Below, one piece after another: positions 1-12,871 of a stretch of DNA of 64,000 nt. Position numbers and translations under genes: made by a program. Position 1 is the first letter of the stretch, and each line of letters opens with the position of its first letter. Below the pieces are notes generated by a model, which was given only the letters and a program-made list of their open reading frames with translations, made no database searches and had not been told where the DNA came from. Source of the DNA: Simmondsia chinensis (Eukaryota; Streptophyta; Magnoliopsida; Caryophyllales; Simmondsiaceae); the NCBI GenBank assembly GCA_018398585.1, contig JAGTTD010000001.1:2296501-2360500 (forward strand), in the 5' to 3' direction.

Positions 1-372
1 GGTCGAGTTCAATCAAGAGACTTAGAGCTTGAGTTCATTTCATGATGAACTCGGGTTGTTCTTAACTTAGTTGAGCTCAAAACCGACTTGACAAGTTAAG
101 AGCCAAGCTCGGCTCATTTAGGTTCAAATCCGACTCGAGTTCTGTTTGACTTTGTCACTAGCAGCTGCCATGTCAGCTGTCCTAAAAAGGCATCCCTTAC
201 ACAAAAATCACACAAATTCCCTCAACTAGCCACAATATCAGCGCGACAAGAATGAGGGGGGAAATTTGGACAAATTCTAATTTCTGCATTATTGAACACA
301 GTGTCATTCCTCCCTCCAGTGCGGCTTTTCTACTAGATTGAATATGACACGTCAGTTGCTACTATTATTGGA
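1..372. other. Flank or intron downstream of the TCP11 gene with a CTCGA/GAGCT-rich dispersed repeat
   Basis: No coding signal is seen. Positions 1-150 are rich in GAGTTC, GAGCTC and CTCGAGT words, a pattern typical of old dispersed plant repeats; similar text recurs at about 41200-41340. If the TCP11 gene continues past the left edge, this stretch is intron; otherwise it is 3' flank. Confidence 0.4.
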
Positions 373-3300
373 CTAACAAGAAAAAGACATGCCAAATAGA
401 ACAGGGCAGCTCAAGGAACTTATAAAACTGATCATCAAACCTTTGGCAGTGGGCGTTGCAAGGTGCATTCTCGATGTCGCAGAAACGCTTCCTCCTGTTC
501 GAAGCGTGGTGCACGGAAGCCCATGTGGATGTGATGCTGAAGCTGAAGGCAAAGCCGACAGCGAATCAACATGTTCACCCCACTCGTGCTCAGCGCTAGT
601 CTTGATTGACGAGAGCCATTCCTTTGTCAATGGTAATGATGCACAGGCATCAGATGGGGGTCCATATCTGTTGGAGAACGCTTTCTGTAGATACTCCAAA
701 CCAGATGGGCCTTTGATGAGCGGCTCAATCATTCTGATACGTGCTTTACTAATCTCTTTCTTCAAAGTCTGCCAATGATTACCAAGATTGCACTTTCAGA
801 ATATTAGTTAAACGATCAAAATTAAGTTCTGACAAGAATCAGGGGTATGTTCAAAATCATCAATAAAATTGCCATCAAATTATTTCACGCATAAATATGC
901 TACCATCATTCAACAAATTGATGGTTTAGAATCTTCCTGCTCAAGAAATGCATAAATCTTCTACAATTCACATCAATCAAAAAAAAACACCGAAAAAATC
1001 TTCTATAACCTCAGAATTTGTGAAACATTTGGATAAATGGTCGTGAAAAGTTAAAAGGGCTACTAGAATGCAAAAGAAATTATTCGGATATGCGTCACAT
1101 TGATCCTTCACCTAACTGTGTAATCAGCTACAACGGACATACAAAATTGTGGATTCATTTGGTTGGGCGTAAGTCCTCTTATGCACCATTATTATTGCTT
1201 ACTTGAATCACTAAAAAGTACTTTGCAAGGCAAGTCTATTTCCCCTCATAGGAGAAAATGGCTCCCTCTGAAGGATAAAGAAAGCCATTTTCTTCATGTC
1301 ACCGTTCCAATCCACCTCAAGCCTCGTACTCTTCCCATCCTAACTGCAAAAGCCATTTTGGAAACTCATGTAGAAGAATTCTGGAAAAAAATTGCTTTTG
1401 GCTAAAAGAATCTTAAGATATGATCTTTCCCAGAGAGAGAGCTGAAAACTCACTTCATTCTATGCCACCAACCTGAATGACAGTATCCAAAGCAACATTT
1501 TACTCATCCAAGCACAGAAAACAAAAAGACAATCAACACGACCATCGGTAAATAGAACTACCATGCATAATAAGCTGCAATATTCAGCGGAATGATTAGA
1601 TTAGATCATTTATCTCCACTAAGCAAAAAGTTAAAACAGGATCTACAGACCTGAATCTGTTGAAGAACATAACGCAGACCATTGATCACTGCCATCACAA
1701 AAGAATTGTTAGAATCATTTCCAGACTGCGAAAGCTCTCTCAGCTCTCTTAGTAGATTCTGGTGAGAAGCCTGCATCTTGTCATCATTTGCGGGAGCTGA
1801 GAGCTTCTGCAAAGTGACTAATGCAAAATCCATGATTTTGCCGAGATAATTCATATCAAACGTGTCAGTTCTCAAAACCTGCCATGGAAAGCAAAAGACA
1901 ACCATTAGCGTGTGCTCTGTCCCAAACAATAAAATCCATGTAATATCTGTTAGGTATGGAGACCAATGGTCCCCCAGCAGCCATATTTATGACGGAAATT
2001 ATTGAGGCCCTTTATGGTGATGCTTGGGCGTCCTATGGTTATGATTGTAGAGGGTTATAAATAGGGTCCTCTTGTGCTAGTGTAGGAGGATAAAGCAAAA
2101 AGAAGAAAGAAGTGAGAGGTTGAGCGTGAGTAAAACATTGTTGTATACCTCAATTTACATAGTTAAATTCATTGCTCCCCCTCTGTGAACATAGGCTTCA
2201 GCCGAGCCAGTAAATTCCGGCGTTCTAATTCCCTCAATCCCTTCTATTTGTGTTTGCTAATTCGATTTAGAGTTGAGTGGTCCTAACAATATCAACTAGC
2301 TAATGACACAGCACAATCAACTACCTGGGAAAGAAGATCTATATCGATAGTATCAACGATCTCCTGTCTCCAACTGCTGGGGGACATCTCGCACAATTCA
2401 TCCCTGACTTCTGTCATGAGCTTGAGGACCCAGCTAAAATCTGGGTTTGGTCGTTTCATAGACTCCATGATGCCATCCCAGAACGCCTTTTCCATTGTCT
2501 CTTTCACCTTCGTCTACAAAGGAATGAATTATAGAGAGGATAGGACTTGTGCAAGTAAAAGAACCAAACTCCAAACATCATAAACATGGGAAAGAATGAA
2601 AATGGTTAAGACCAACCTTAAGAGCATTCTGATCTTCATCACTGATGTCAAGATTATCAGCGAAACCCAGGCCACGTCCATGGACAATCTCATTTACTAG
2701 TAGTTCATTCTCTGTAGCCAACACTGAATAATGCAATTGACCATCTCCACTACTTGCAAGAGAGCCTGATGGACCATCTTCCTTGCTTTGGGATGTCTTG
2801 TCTTCCTTAAACAACAATCTAGCTACTCTGCTGGAGCGTTCTGTGCCACAAGCCTGAACACCCATCTCATCAGAGATCTGAACCGGTGAGCCATCTGATG
2901 AACCAGAGTAACTTGAAGATGAAATATGAGCAACTGGAGAAGACATTGGACTCCCAACCTCCTTCAAGGCAAAGAATTTAGAACGCACATCAGAAAGAGC
3001 ACTTTCCATGCGTTCAATTCCAGCGTCACCACTCAGATTCTGCACTTTCTCCTTTAACAATGTCTGATCTTCCATAACCTAATCATATTTTGTGAAGATC
3101 ATTAGCAAAATGAAAATACAACCAAAAACGGAATCAAGATCACAGGCAGAAAACAATGTTACTAGGCTCATACCTGTTTCTGGATAGCCTTCATGTCATG
3201 GGTAAGACCACTGCTATCTCCCTCTGGACCAAGCTTGCACGTATGCATCATAGAAAGCTCCAGCTGGCAGGCAGCTCTCACCAAATCCTCCTCCAATAAC

Positions 3301-6300
3301 CTTGCGTCATTCACCTTCCAGACAACAAAACGATATAGGTAATGGCACCATGATTTATCAAATGCTTCTAGCTGGGATCTGAAGGTCACACCATTGTCCT
3401 TCAAGGTCGATTTTTCCCTGGGGCCTTCTGATATAATTTTGATTAATAACTCAAATTCTTGAATAAACTTAGCAGCAGCCTCGGCTAAACAGGTCTCATG
3501 CTCCCCTTTCCCACTCAGAACAGCATCGGGATGTCCTAGTATCATATAAGCACATAGCACAACTCTGACAGCATATCTTGATAGTTTACGACGACTTTGA
3601 GTGAACTCCCCCCCTGATGCTCCACGCTTTGCTCCCCTGCTCCTGCTTGAAGGATTAGTTTTACGCCTTCGTTTCGGGGAAGCAACGTGCCTGAGAAGAT
3701 GATCCATGTTCTCCATCCCAGATGAACTGTTGTTTGCTTTCTGTGCGGCAAGACGAGATTCAAGACGGTCCAGCAAAGATTTCACAGCCCTCAGGGTCGC
3801 ATCTGATTCAATCTTGAGAGCCAGCTGTTCAAATGGCATTGACTTGACTGACTTCTCACTGATATTAAGAGCCTCATAAGCTTTTACCAACAAATATGTA
3901 GTTCCTCTAGATTTAACAAACCGCCTCCAGCACCTAACAGAGATGGAATACATCATTGCATTGCCACTGATCACAGATTCGTAGAAAATGACAGGAGAAA
4001 AAACTGGAAATGTTGGAAAGAGCAGGAATTGACTGATCATATATTGCAAAATCTCAAACTCTTATAAACAGCCCTACTTCTCCAATATACTTAGGCAGGT
4101 CAACATAGATATGTAATATTTGAACTTCTCTTGTAAATTGTTCCAATGCAATCTTATTATTGGAGAAATTTTTCATTTACCCTTGGACAATTTACAACAA
4201 TACATCAACCAACTCTCAGATAGCCTTTGAGGAGTTTCTCAAGGCATATTCTTCCCACTAACAGAAGTTCTTTATAAAGATGTCTCCCTCATGAACTATA
4301 ATGGTCTAATTAACTGAATCTCCAAACTTCATCCTAAATGAATACAACATGAAACCGAAAAAGCCATTGAAGACTTTATTCCTATTTTAGGAAAAACATA
4401 AGAGCTACTCTAAAGACAACATGGGCGTCAACAATATCCCAGCATCTAGGTGTCAATTTGGATGCTTCGGTGAAAGGATGTTATTATTGAAGCCACAGCT
4501 TTCGAGCACGATCAATGGCATTTCCTAAATCATCGAATGTGTTAATTTAAAGGTATTTTCTCATTTTTGTATGTATAAAAAAGATATTTAAAACAAGAAG
4601 AAAAATAATCTAAAAACTGCGATCGATCAACAACAACGACCGAATGCCTCAAACAGGCTCCCGCCGAGGCAGGAGTCTGGGTAAAGTAAGATGTACGAAG
4701 TCTTACCCCTACAGGGTACTACCCTGTAGAGGGGCTTTCCCTTTAGAGGGACTGTTTTCGAAAGGCTCCTAACTCTGAAATAAAACAGTATGAGTTGTAA
4801 TTTTACTGTTGGATGCTAATTTTACTTTTACTATTAGATGCTATTTTCTAAAAGTGCCTCACCCCGAGTTGACACGTGGGATGGTGATGCACCAATACAA
4901 ATACAAACAGGTGAAAAATAAAGCAGTAGAAAAAATGTTACCAAGATAAGAAGACCTTGGGTTATTTAAGATCATCACAAAAACTAAATATGAAAAGAGC
5001 ACAAGAATGTTCATGTACCTTGCTAGTTTCTTCGCAAGAATTTCAGCCTGCTCGTCAGACATTTTCCCGTTGGCATGAGTAGAACAATGCAAGCTCTTTC
5101 TCTGCCTCAGATATTCAGCCCTTTGTCTCCTAGCCTAGTCACAATAAATTCAAAGTACACTTAAAGAAAGTTCAAGCTGCCATCATCAATCTAGTATAAG
5201 AATATGCTTACTGTTTCACGACACCAATATATACATACCCGCTGTAATCGATCTTCAAGCTGGTTCTTCATTTTCATTCTTTCTATCTCCTTTTGAGTAT
5301 GAACAGAACTAGCAGCTCGTTGTACTCGAATAAACCTCGCACGCGCCCTTGACCGCTCTGCTTCTAGTATTCCTAACCTTTTCCTCTCTGCAGCCATGCG
5401 CTTTTGGTGGATTGCAGCACGGACACACTCCTTGTATTTGCTCTCCTGTATCATCCTTCTCATCAGTGATTGAGCGGACCGCTCACTCCTTGCAGCTCTT
5501 CTTTGCCTGTAAGTCTTCAGGATAAGCATTCGATTAGCCTCAGCCTGCTGAACTCGTGATTCCACCTTCATTCCTAGCTCACCGCGTTCTTTCTCAAAAC
5601 GCGATTCTAAACTGCTTTTAGCGGCTTGTCTCTGCTCATCCAACTTAGCCAAGCGCATCTGTGCCTTTGCAAGAATGCTCATCCTGTCACATAATAAGAA
5701 ACATACGTGCATCAGCACTAAGCGAGCTTTCCTATTGCAGGCACCTTTTGTCCAACGTCATTCAAATTATGTCGAAAACCTATATATATTCCAGATGGGG
5801 ATATGTCAGTGACGCGACTTTATGCAGGACTAAAACCTCCCACTAAAAGCATGTTGAGTTATAAGAAATTTGGACATTGAAATTATAGTTTTGTATTCGG
5901 CTAAGTTGAGAACACCGGCAACACTACAATGACATACTCACAATTGAATCATTCCCTTCAAATTTAAGTAGTAGTCAATTCATATGTAGTAGTCAATTCA
6001 TATGAAATGATAAGGAAGCAATTTCTTACAGACAACAATATAATGATGGGCAATCCTAGTTTTTATGAGTTTAGAACTCATATTTGACAAAATCAAAAGC
6101 TCGTAGTTCATTTTTTCTGGTCTCCCTAACAGCATTCTAAATACTTTACAAACATAAATTCAGACTGAACACTATAACCTGTTTCCCGGGATAATATGCA
6201 AACATCACAGGATAATACACAAACCCAACAAAGAACTTCTTTCAAAGGAACATCCAACAAACATAACGGAAAACAAAGCCGCATACTTGACAAAAACGAA

Positions 6301-8294
6301 TCAATTAATAGTTCCCAACTTCCTGTAGTATACAGCTATAACATACCCAAACTGTTTTGTTTGGATTGGCACCACTTTTAGGATCACATCATCAACTCCC
6401 TTCTTGATTCATGGATAACCTAACCACTGACATATAACAAAAACAACAACAACAATTCCAGTGCCCCAAGGGCTCCCACCTAAGCAGGGTCTTGGGGGTG
6501 GATGTACGCAGCCTTCCCCTTCAAGGTGCTACCCTAACGGGAACCGTTGACATATATCAACACCAAAGAAAAGTTCAAAAAGATACTAGCCTTTTCTGCT
6601 CAGCGGCATTAAGCTTAGCTTCCAGTCGCTGGCTAAGTTCTACTTCCTGCAAAGACGACCTTGATGGGCTCCTCTGCCTTGGCCTCGCTTTATGTGATAG
6701 AAACTCATAGAATTGCTAAGAGAACAAGACAGAATTTCTAATTAGCCCTGAAAAGAGACTGAAGATTCAAGTAAACTGAAGACAAAAACGATGTAAATCG
6801 TCCACACAACTTAAACAAACAAAATAACTCAAAGCATTCAAATTGTCCACAGAATTCCTTCTGTTTTCCTTGTGCATGCTCCGATGACTCAGCCAAGTAG
6901 CCTTCATACCACCCCACATCAGAGAGGAAAATTAACTTCCATACTTGTCTTTCTCATTTAATTTAACAAGGATAATGTTATTCACATGACAAAAGTGTTA
7001 ACGTCATAGCAACTTTACACAAATTATTCAGAACAAGTCCTATCTTTGCTCTCGGCATAACACTCCGCCCCACCAATAACAACACCATTTTAACTAACGA
7101 GACTAACACCAAAAGACAAACTTTTCTCACAAAATACCACCTTAATCATCCAGTAAACCCATAAGGTCCTATAAACTATGAACAAATCCTTTTGTAGTAG
7201 AAAAATATTAAAACCTTAGACACAGAAATGCGTACAAAAAATATTTATAGGAAAATTATGGCTTTAAAATTTCAATTCAAATTTTCCTCGGACGTAATTT
7301 GCTGGATTAGCGAACTGGTGTTTTATTCCGCATATTATTATTCACACATGTTGCTCTCAAATAATCAAAACTAGAGTTCCCTCGTGCGATACACTATATA
7401 TAATTAGATTTTAAATAGTTATATTTATATATATTAATGGATAAATTATAGTATTAACAAAAATAAAAAATAGAGTTTCCCTATAAAATAATTTATGTAC
7501 ATTTAAATTAAAAGAGGAAAGTTTATCTTATCATAAACTAAAACTCTTATATAGATATAGTCACTTCTCGCTAGAACACTGAGTTGTTTACACCATTGAT
7601 CTCCAATGTTTTTAAGTCTCTTTAATTGGTTTTTAATCTTTTCTTTTATTTAAAATAGTCCTGGTGTTATTAATTTTGTTCAAATTAGTCCTACCTTTTC
7701 TTTTGTACAAAATAACCCTAATTTTTACTTTACCATAAAATTAGTCTCTTACCAACACCAGTGACCAAATTAGATAAAAATTAAAAGGATGAGAAATTAA
7801 TTTTGTTATAAAATAAAATATTAAAGATCATTTTGAACAAAAAATAAAGACTAGAAACTAATTTAAACCAACTTAGAACATTATAAACCAATGGAGTAAA
7901 TAATTCCATAGAACACACGAGCGAAAATTTACTTACCACAAAGAAAACCCTAGCGATACAATCAAACCAAACCAAAACAATATAAATTATCAACAAACGT
8001 TTCAAAAAAAAAAAAGGGAACGAAACGTTAATCGGAACAAGACGCCCTAGAAACGGAAACCTGTCGCCGAAGATCCGCTTCCTTAAGCTTCGCATCAATT
8101 TCATCGGCCGTCATCGTCGTACTCCGACACTCCGATAGGCGACGCCGCAACCGCCGGGGAATCTTCGCCGGCGAACACGGCGCCGGCGGATCTTTCACTC
8201 GAAAATCTAAAGCAACACCGGCGCCGGCGATCATATTCCCCTGAGATTCCTTCAACTCCACTCCAGATGAAGGAGAAGAAGAAGAAGAAGCCAT
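373..8294 (-). CDS. T-complex protein 11 (TCP11/SOK1-like) family protein, nine exons, probably partial at the 3' end
   Basis: Minus-strand exons inferred from splice sites and frame: 8294-8061, 6715-6591, 5683-5239, 5134-5019, 3933-3174, 3078-2617, 2513-2325, 1878-1651, 768-373. Joined they total 2955 bp with no internal stop (984 residues). The start is the ATG at 8294, followed by a Ser-rich N terminus and an Arg-rich segment. Exon 3 encodes a long Arg/Lys/Glu-rich coiled coil ([31 protein letters not shown]). Exons 5-9 carry the TCP11 domain, with motifs such as [20 protein letters not shown]-like [18 protein letters not shown] and [10 protein letters not shown]. Plant relatives usually run 100-200 residues further, and a good donor (AAAG|gtttga) lies at 441/440, so the last exon may really end at 441 and splice to an exon outside the window; the stop at 373 would then be intronic. 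Biochemical function in plants is poorly known; fungal SOK1 relatives are linked to cAMP signalling. The intron after exon 2 appears to use a GC donor. Introns hold a solo LTR and two SINE tails. Confidence 0.85.
1948..2288 (+). mobile_element. Solo LTR of a Ty1/copia-like retrotransposon inside a TCP11 intron
   Basis: The 341-bp unit begins TGTTAGG and ends CCTAACA, with the perfect 5-bp target duplication atatc on both sides (1943-1947 and 2289-2293). It has a TATA box (ttataaatag, 2055-2064) and a segment near 2188-2220 resembling the conserved 3' part of copia LTRs. No internal domain remains, so it arose by LTR-LTR recombination. It lies in the intron between exons 7 and 8 and is antisense to the host gene. 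Confidence 0.88.
4627..4777 (-). mobile_element. TTG-tailed SINE/RTE-LINE 3' tail copy, head absent
   Basis: Read on the minus strand it has the order GGTAAG..CTTCGTACATC, CTCCTGCCTCGGCGGGAGCC, GCATTCGG and a short GTTGTTGTTG tail. No 5S-derived head is visible. The middle carries a small palindromic expansion (about 4705-4735). It lies in the TCP11 intron between exons 4 and 5, in the sense direction of the gene. Confidence 0.7.
6437..6546 (-). mobile_element. 5'-truncated TTG-tailed SINE/LINE tail
   Basis: A short minus-strand copy of the shared tail ending in TTG repeats (read on plus as aacaacaacaacaattcc). The flanks gacatata at 6427 and 6547 form a short target duplication. It sits in TCP11 intron 2, with its truncated end about 45 bp from the proposed GC splice donor at 6590. 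Confidence 0.8.
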
Positions 8295-8510
8295 CTCACA
8301 GTGACAAAAATAGCAAAATTATTCACAAACAAAGGGATTAAATTCAACAAATATTAACAAAAAAAATTGAAAAGTAATCGTTGCCGTCGATGAATTCAGA
8401 GGTAGGATATGGATGATCTGCGAGTTTGATATGAGGAGAGAGAAAGAGACAGAGCGACATGAACGTTGCAGAATAGAAATATGCGCGTAGGTTTTATTTT
8501 CATTTATGAA

Positions 8511-8880
8511 TTATTTATGTCAAAAAATTTTATATTTTATTAATTATATTAGTTTAATTTATATATTTTTAATTATATTAATTTAGTATTTATATAATTT
8601 AAAATATATTAATTTAGTTATTTAGTTAAATTTAAATTAAGTTAATAACATAATTTTAAATGATAAAATTATATTATATGCAAGTAATTTATTATGAATG
8701 CATCTTTTTACTCAATTTAATCCAATTCATTGTCAAACTATTAAAAATTTAACAACAAATTTTTTCTAATGATCAAATTGACATATTTTGAATCATATAG
8801 AGACTAAATTGATATAATTAAAAGTACAAGAATTAAATTAATATAATAAATAAAATAGAGTAATCTTTGATATAAATAAT
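8511..8880. mobile_element. Degenerate MITE of the GGGTTATTTA long-TIR family
   Basis: A diverged, AT-shifted relative of the elements at 9322-9700 and 37370-37756. It keeps the same interior order (ttgcaagtaa..ttat, tactcaattta..cc, aaattgacatattttga, gactaaattgatat) and near-inverted ends. It lies about 220 bp upstream of the TCP11 start codon. Confidence 0.6.
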
Positions 8881-9138
8881 ATTTTATTTATGTTTTTTTT
8901 TTTTTTTGAACGTAAAACGGCCGAGGGCTACCCATTCAATGCATTAGTTTTTGATTTTTAAATAATTTAATTTTAATTTTTAAAATTTGAAATGGCGTGT
9001 AGTGGATAAAAATGCTTTATGTTGGGGGTCGGTAAGGGAACTGGGTGGGTTTAAATCTAGAAGGACGCCGTTTGAGTCATGACCAATTATTAACTTACAA
9101 ATTTTATTTGTAGGAACATAAAAAAGATGAAGACACCG

Positions 9139-9289
9139 CAACAATAACAGTAACAACAACAATAACATTTTTAATGCTATAAAAGCTCCCACTTATGTGG
9201 GGTTTGGGAGGGGTAAGATGTATGTAGTCTTAACACATCAAGGTAAGACATCGATGAGAGGTTGTTTCCAATGATCCCCGACCTAATAA
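9139..9289 (-). mobile_element. TTG-tailed SINE/LINE tail copy, degenerate
   Basis: Minus-strand reading gives a GGGGATCATTGGAAACAACC-like start, TACATCTTACCCC, CCCACATAAGTGGGAGC and a tail of TTATTGTTGTTGTT. The head is missing and the conserved CACTGGG block is mutated. Confidence 0.65.
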
Positions 9290-9321
9290 TTGGAAATTTT
9301 GTCAAGAACCTGTAAAAATTA

Positions 9322-9700
9322 GGGTTATTTATATTAAAGGTTCCTGTATTTTATTTATTGTGTCAATTTGATCTTTGTATTTTTAATTGTGGCAATCCTG
9401 CATAATTTAAAATGTACCAATTTAGTTATTTGGTTAAATTTAAGTTAAATTAATGATACAATTTTAAACAAAAAATTTATGTTAAATGCAAGCAACTTAG
9501 TATAAATTTATTTGTTTACTCAATTTAACCCAACTCCTGGCAAAACCATTAAAATTTTATTAAAAATTTAATATACATTTTTTTAAATGACCGAATTGAC
9601 ATATTTTGAATTGAGTAGAGACTAAATTGGCATAATTAGAAGTATAAAGACTAAATTAACACAGTAGATAAAGTATAGAGATATTTCGTGTAAATAACCC
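9322..9700. mobile_element. Mutator-like MITE with long terminal inverted repeats
   Basis: The ends are inverted (gggttattta at left, taaataaccc at right) and the similarity continues for about 80 bp inward. Nine-bp flanks, taaaaatta (9313-9321) and ttaaaatta (9701-9709), match 8/9, as expected for a Mutator-type insertion. No transposase is encoded. Confidence 0.8.
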
Positions 9701-9783
9701 TTAAAATTATAGTTACATTATTTATTAAAGTTAATGGCTCAAATTTTTTTGGATTTGGATCTAAAGGTTCTTACTTTTTTTTA

Positions 9784-10247
9784 GGAAATTATTACTTAGG
9801 TACCTTAAAATTTGAACATATATCACTGATACCTTGACATTTTCTTATATATAATAAGGGACCTTGAGTTTTAGACATTTTATCACTTAGATACCCTGAA
9901 ATTTTAAAATTTTATCAATCAAACACCCTTTGTCAAAAATTTAATAGATTTCCATAAGAAAAAAGCTAAGAACAGTATATAAGTATTTTCATTAGAATTT
10001 GATATTTTTTTGCCAAAAAATGTGAAAATGACATATAATTATATTAATTTTCATGTGGTCTACATAATATTCGTTGAATATTCACAGTTTGTTAAATTTT
10101 TTATGAAAACACTGGTACTAACTTATATATATTTCCTTCATAGAATATCTAAGTGATAAAATATTCAAACCTTAGGGTACCCTATTATATATATTAAAAT
10201 ATCAGAATATCTAAGTAACAAATGCTCAAACTTCATGGTATAATTTC
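9784..10247. mobile_element. MITE of the 'cacttaggtacc' family
   Basis: Both ends carry inverted copies of a block reading acttaggtacct...ccttgacat (left) and its complement (right, ...atctaagtaacaaatgctc). The interior includes the phrase tttatcacttagatacc. A second copy lies at 24746-25303, and related blocks occur in the 433-bp repeats at 51757 and 57249. Confidence 0.6.
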
Positions 10248-11082
10248 CCCTTTCCTCTCATTTTTTATCCTCTCATATGAGTCATTTCATTTTCAAGGTC
10301 GGTTGTGATCCTAAGTAAAAATTTTTAATGGGGTGTTTCGTATAACTAAATTATAAAAATTTTAATTACGAAACTTATTAAAATTAATAATTGGTACTTT
10401 AGAAACCAACAACTCTAAAAATTTGAAAATCCCTAAAGAAGTTGAGGCCTCCGTCATTTTCTTGGGGTTATATCTGGTCTTGAGTGTTGTATTAAGGTTT
10501 TGTTATTATCAGATAAAAATTGTTATCGTCGATGTAATAATTTGACTTTTGTAGGATAATAGTTACACAATTTCATAAATTTGCTTTAGTCATTTTGTAA
10601 TGTTAATAGGGACATTATCCTAGTTTTCAAATAATAAGGGTATAAGGTCTAAAAAAATTATTTTTAAATAAAAATTTAATTTAATTTTTACTTTTACGTA
10701 GAAGTAGAAAATAGAGTATTTTTTTGAAGCAAAAAAAAAATTTGAATAAAAATATTGTAATAAAAAATACTTTTTACAACTGCTCAAAAAAATACTTTTT
10801 ATAAAAGAATTTACAAAAAATGCTGTTAAAAAATTATTTTATTGCATAGATTATTGCAAGCTCACAAATGGAGGCATTATTATTGTTTTTGGATAAATTA
10901 TGCTTTAATGTCCTCAAATTTAGTTTTATTTTAAATAAACTTTGTATTTGAATTTTTCAATTTTTTAGTTATAATAAAGAAATGTTTTAGTCCAACAAGT
11001 GATTCATTGGTCAGATTTTATAAAAAAATAAAGCAAGACAGATTATTATTTCTTAATTGTGGATTAAAGATTTAACACTAAG
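10248..11082. other. AT-rich intergenic stretch, nothing recognisable
   Basis: There are only short open frames, A/T homopolymer tracts and no repeat end that I can define. I see no gene here. Confidence 0.5.
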
Positions 11083-11690
11083 ACCATGTTTGATATCAGG
11101 TTAAAGGGGGTTAATGGTTACCTCATTAACCATTAACCCCCTTTTACCTATATTTGGTTTTCCTTAAAAATTTACCCCCTTAAAACTTTTACCCCTGGCA
11201 GCCAGAGGGGTCGAGGGTAGCCGAGGGGTGGTCGACGGCAGCCGTAGGAGTGGATGGCAGTGACGAAACTGTCGGCGTTAGCCGCAGTGGTGTGATAGCA
11301 ACGCCGGAAGTAGTCAACGGTTGCCGAAAGGGTGGATGGCCAATCGTTCACCACCATTTGCCACTGTTCATCACCGTCCACTGTCGTTCACCTCTGTCCA
11401 CCGCCATCAAACTCATCTCACGTCCCGCCACCGCTTCCCCTCTAAGTAGCCGCGCTTGCCCTAGATTGGCCAATTTCATTGCTAACCCTAGGTTCACCAA
11501 TTTTAAACAGGTAATTTTAACCCTGTACCAAACACAAGAAAAAATTCATGGGTTAATGGTTACTTTTGTAAAAGTGGAGTAACCAAACAAACTAAAAGCA
11601 AAAAATTTTTATGGGGTAATAGTTTCCCCATTAACCATTACCCTGTTAATATTTAACCTATATTTTTTAACCACATACTAAGCATTTCCT
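11083..11690. mobile_element. Putative non-autonomous TIR element with a perfect 18-bp hairpin at its left end
   Basis: Blocks of GGTTAATGGTTA and its complement occur at both ends. At 11103-11144 two perfect 18-bp arms (aaagggggttaatggtta and its complement) flank a 6-base loop. The interior (about 11195-11470) is GC-rich, with GGCAGCCG/GTCGACGG-like imperfect repeats, unlike the surrounding AT-rich DNA. Short open frames inside look spurious. The ends and any target duplication are not certain. Confidence 0.45.
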
Positions 11691-12174
11691 AAGTGTATAT
11701 AGTTAAAAGATATTACCATTATCAGAAAAAATATTACTATTAGAATAATTTTATAAAAAATTAAAATTATTATTTATTAGAAGTATTATCATTATTCTAA
11801 TAATAATATATCTAAATTAAAAAGTTAATGCATCGAATCATTAATTTTTATTTTTTTTTATGCTTCTCTACTGTGTTCCATATCCACTAAAATTGGGATA
11901 AAATTTTTATTTTATATAAATAAAATTTATGCCACGTATTTGTTCTCATCAAAATGGGCAAAATATACTCCACCCATTATGTGCTTTAGTATGTTTCATA
12001 TGAATATGCTCCAATTTTAGTATAGAAAGTTTATTTTATGTATAAATTGATAGTTTTAATATTTTTTATTTTATGATTGCGGTACGTTAAAATTAAGCCG
12101 TTGGGATATTATGTTACAATTCATATCATTATATAGGAAAATATTAATTTAGAATTGGTTATGAGTATTATTGA

Positions 12175-12733
12175 GGTTGCGTTTGGTTTAGCTTTTAACA
12201 GCTTAAAGCTGTGAAAAAAATATTGTTGACTGCAAGGCTTGTGTTTGGTTAGCAGAAAAGATCTTTTTACATTTACAACTTAAATAAAAAGATAAAAGAG
12301 TTGTTTTATAACTAAGCAGAAAATGATGCAAAATTAAATATTTTTCGCAGCTTATCTCAGAAAAATGCTTTAAAAACTAAATTAATATTAAATCTTTACC
12401 ACTATGGCCTACTTTTACTTGTTATTATTATCCACACCTCCCACCACCCTTTTTATGCCCATGGGTCATTAAATTCATCACTCTCCATTACTATAACCAA
12501 CTATTATAATAATTTATTTGTATCTATTATTATTAATTAATTTATACTATTAAGTCACTTTTATGATTATAATATATAAGTTATTTTTTAAAACTTGTAT
12601 CCAAATACATTATTTTGTTAAAAAAGATTTTTCTGCACAGCACAACCAAACACTTCACTGTAAAAATACAGATCTTAAATGAATAGATTTTAATAAAACA
12701 GATAAGCTGAAATAAGCTGAACCAATCGCACCA
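12175..12733. mobile_element. PIF/Harbinger-like (Tourist-type) MITE
   Basis: The left end GGTTGCGTTTGGTTTAGCTT and the right-end complement GGTGCGATTGGTTCAGCTT form imperfect terminal inverted repeats of the GG..GTTTGGTT type. The 560-bp interior is AT-rich and non-coding. A 3-bp target duplication could not be fixed. Confidence 0.5.
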
Positions 12734-12871
12734 TGAATGATTAAGATGGTTAGAGATAGTATTAGTTTGTTAATGACTTTCTTAGGCAAGTTGCTAAAGC
12801 TATAAATACTTGTACTAACTAATGTGTGGATAACAAGAATCTTCTCAATCTTATTTTCCTTCTCTTCTCTC

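Noticed and set aside
389..778. Plus-strand 129-codon open frame
   Set aside because: It is the antisense shadow of the last TCP11 exon.
11250..11582. 110-codon open frame in the GC-rich insert
   Set aside because: Low-complexity, overlaps an antisense frame, has no domain and lies within a putative non-autonomous element.
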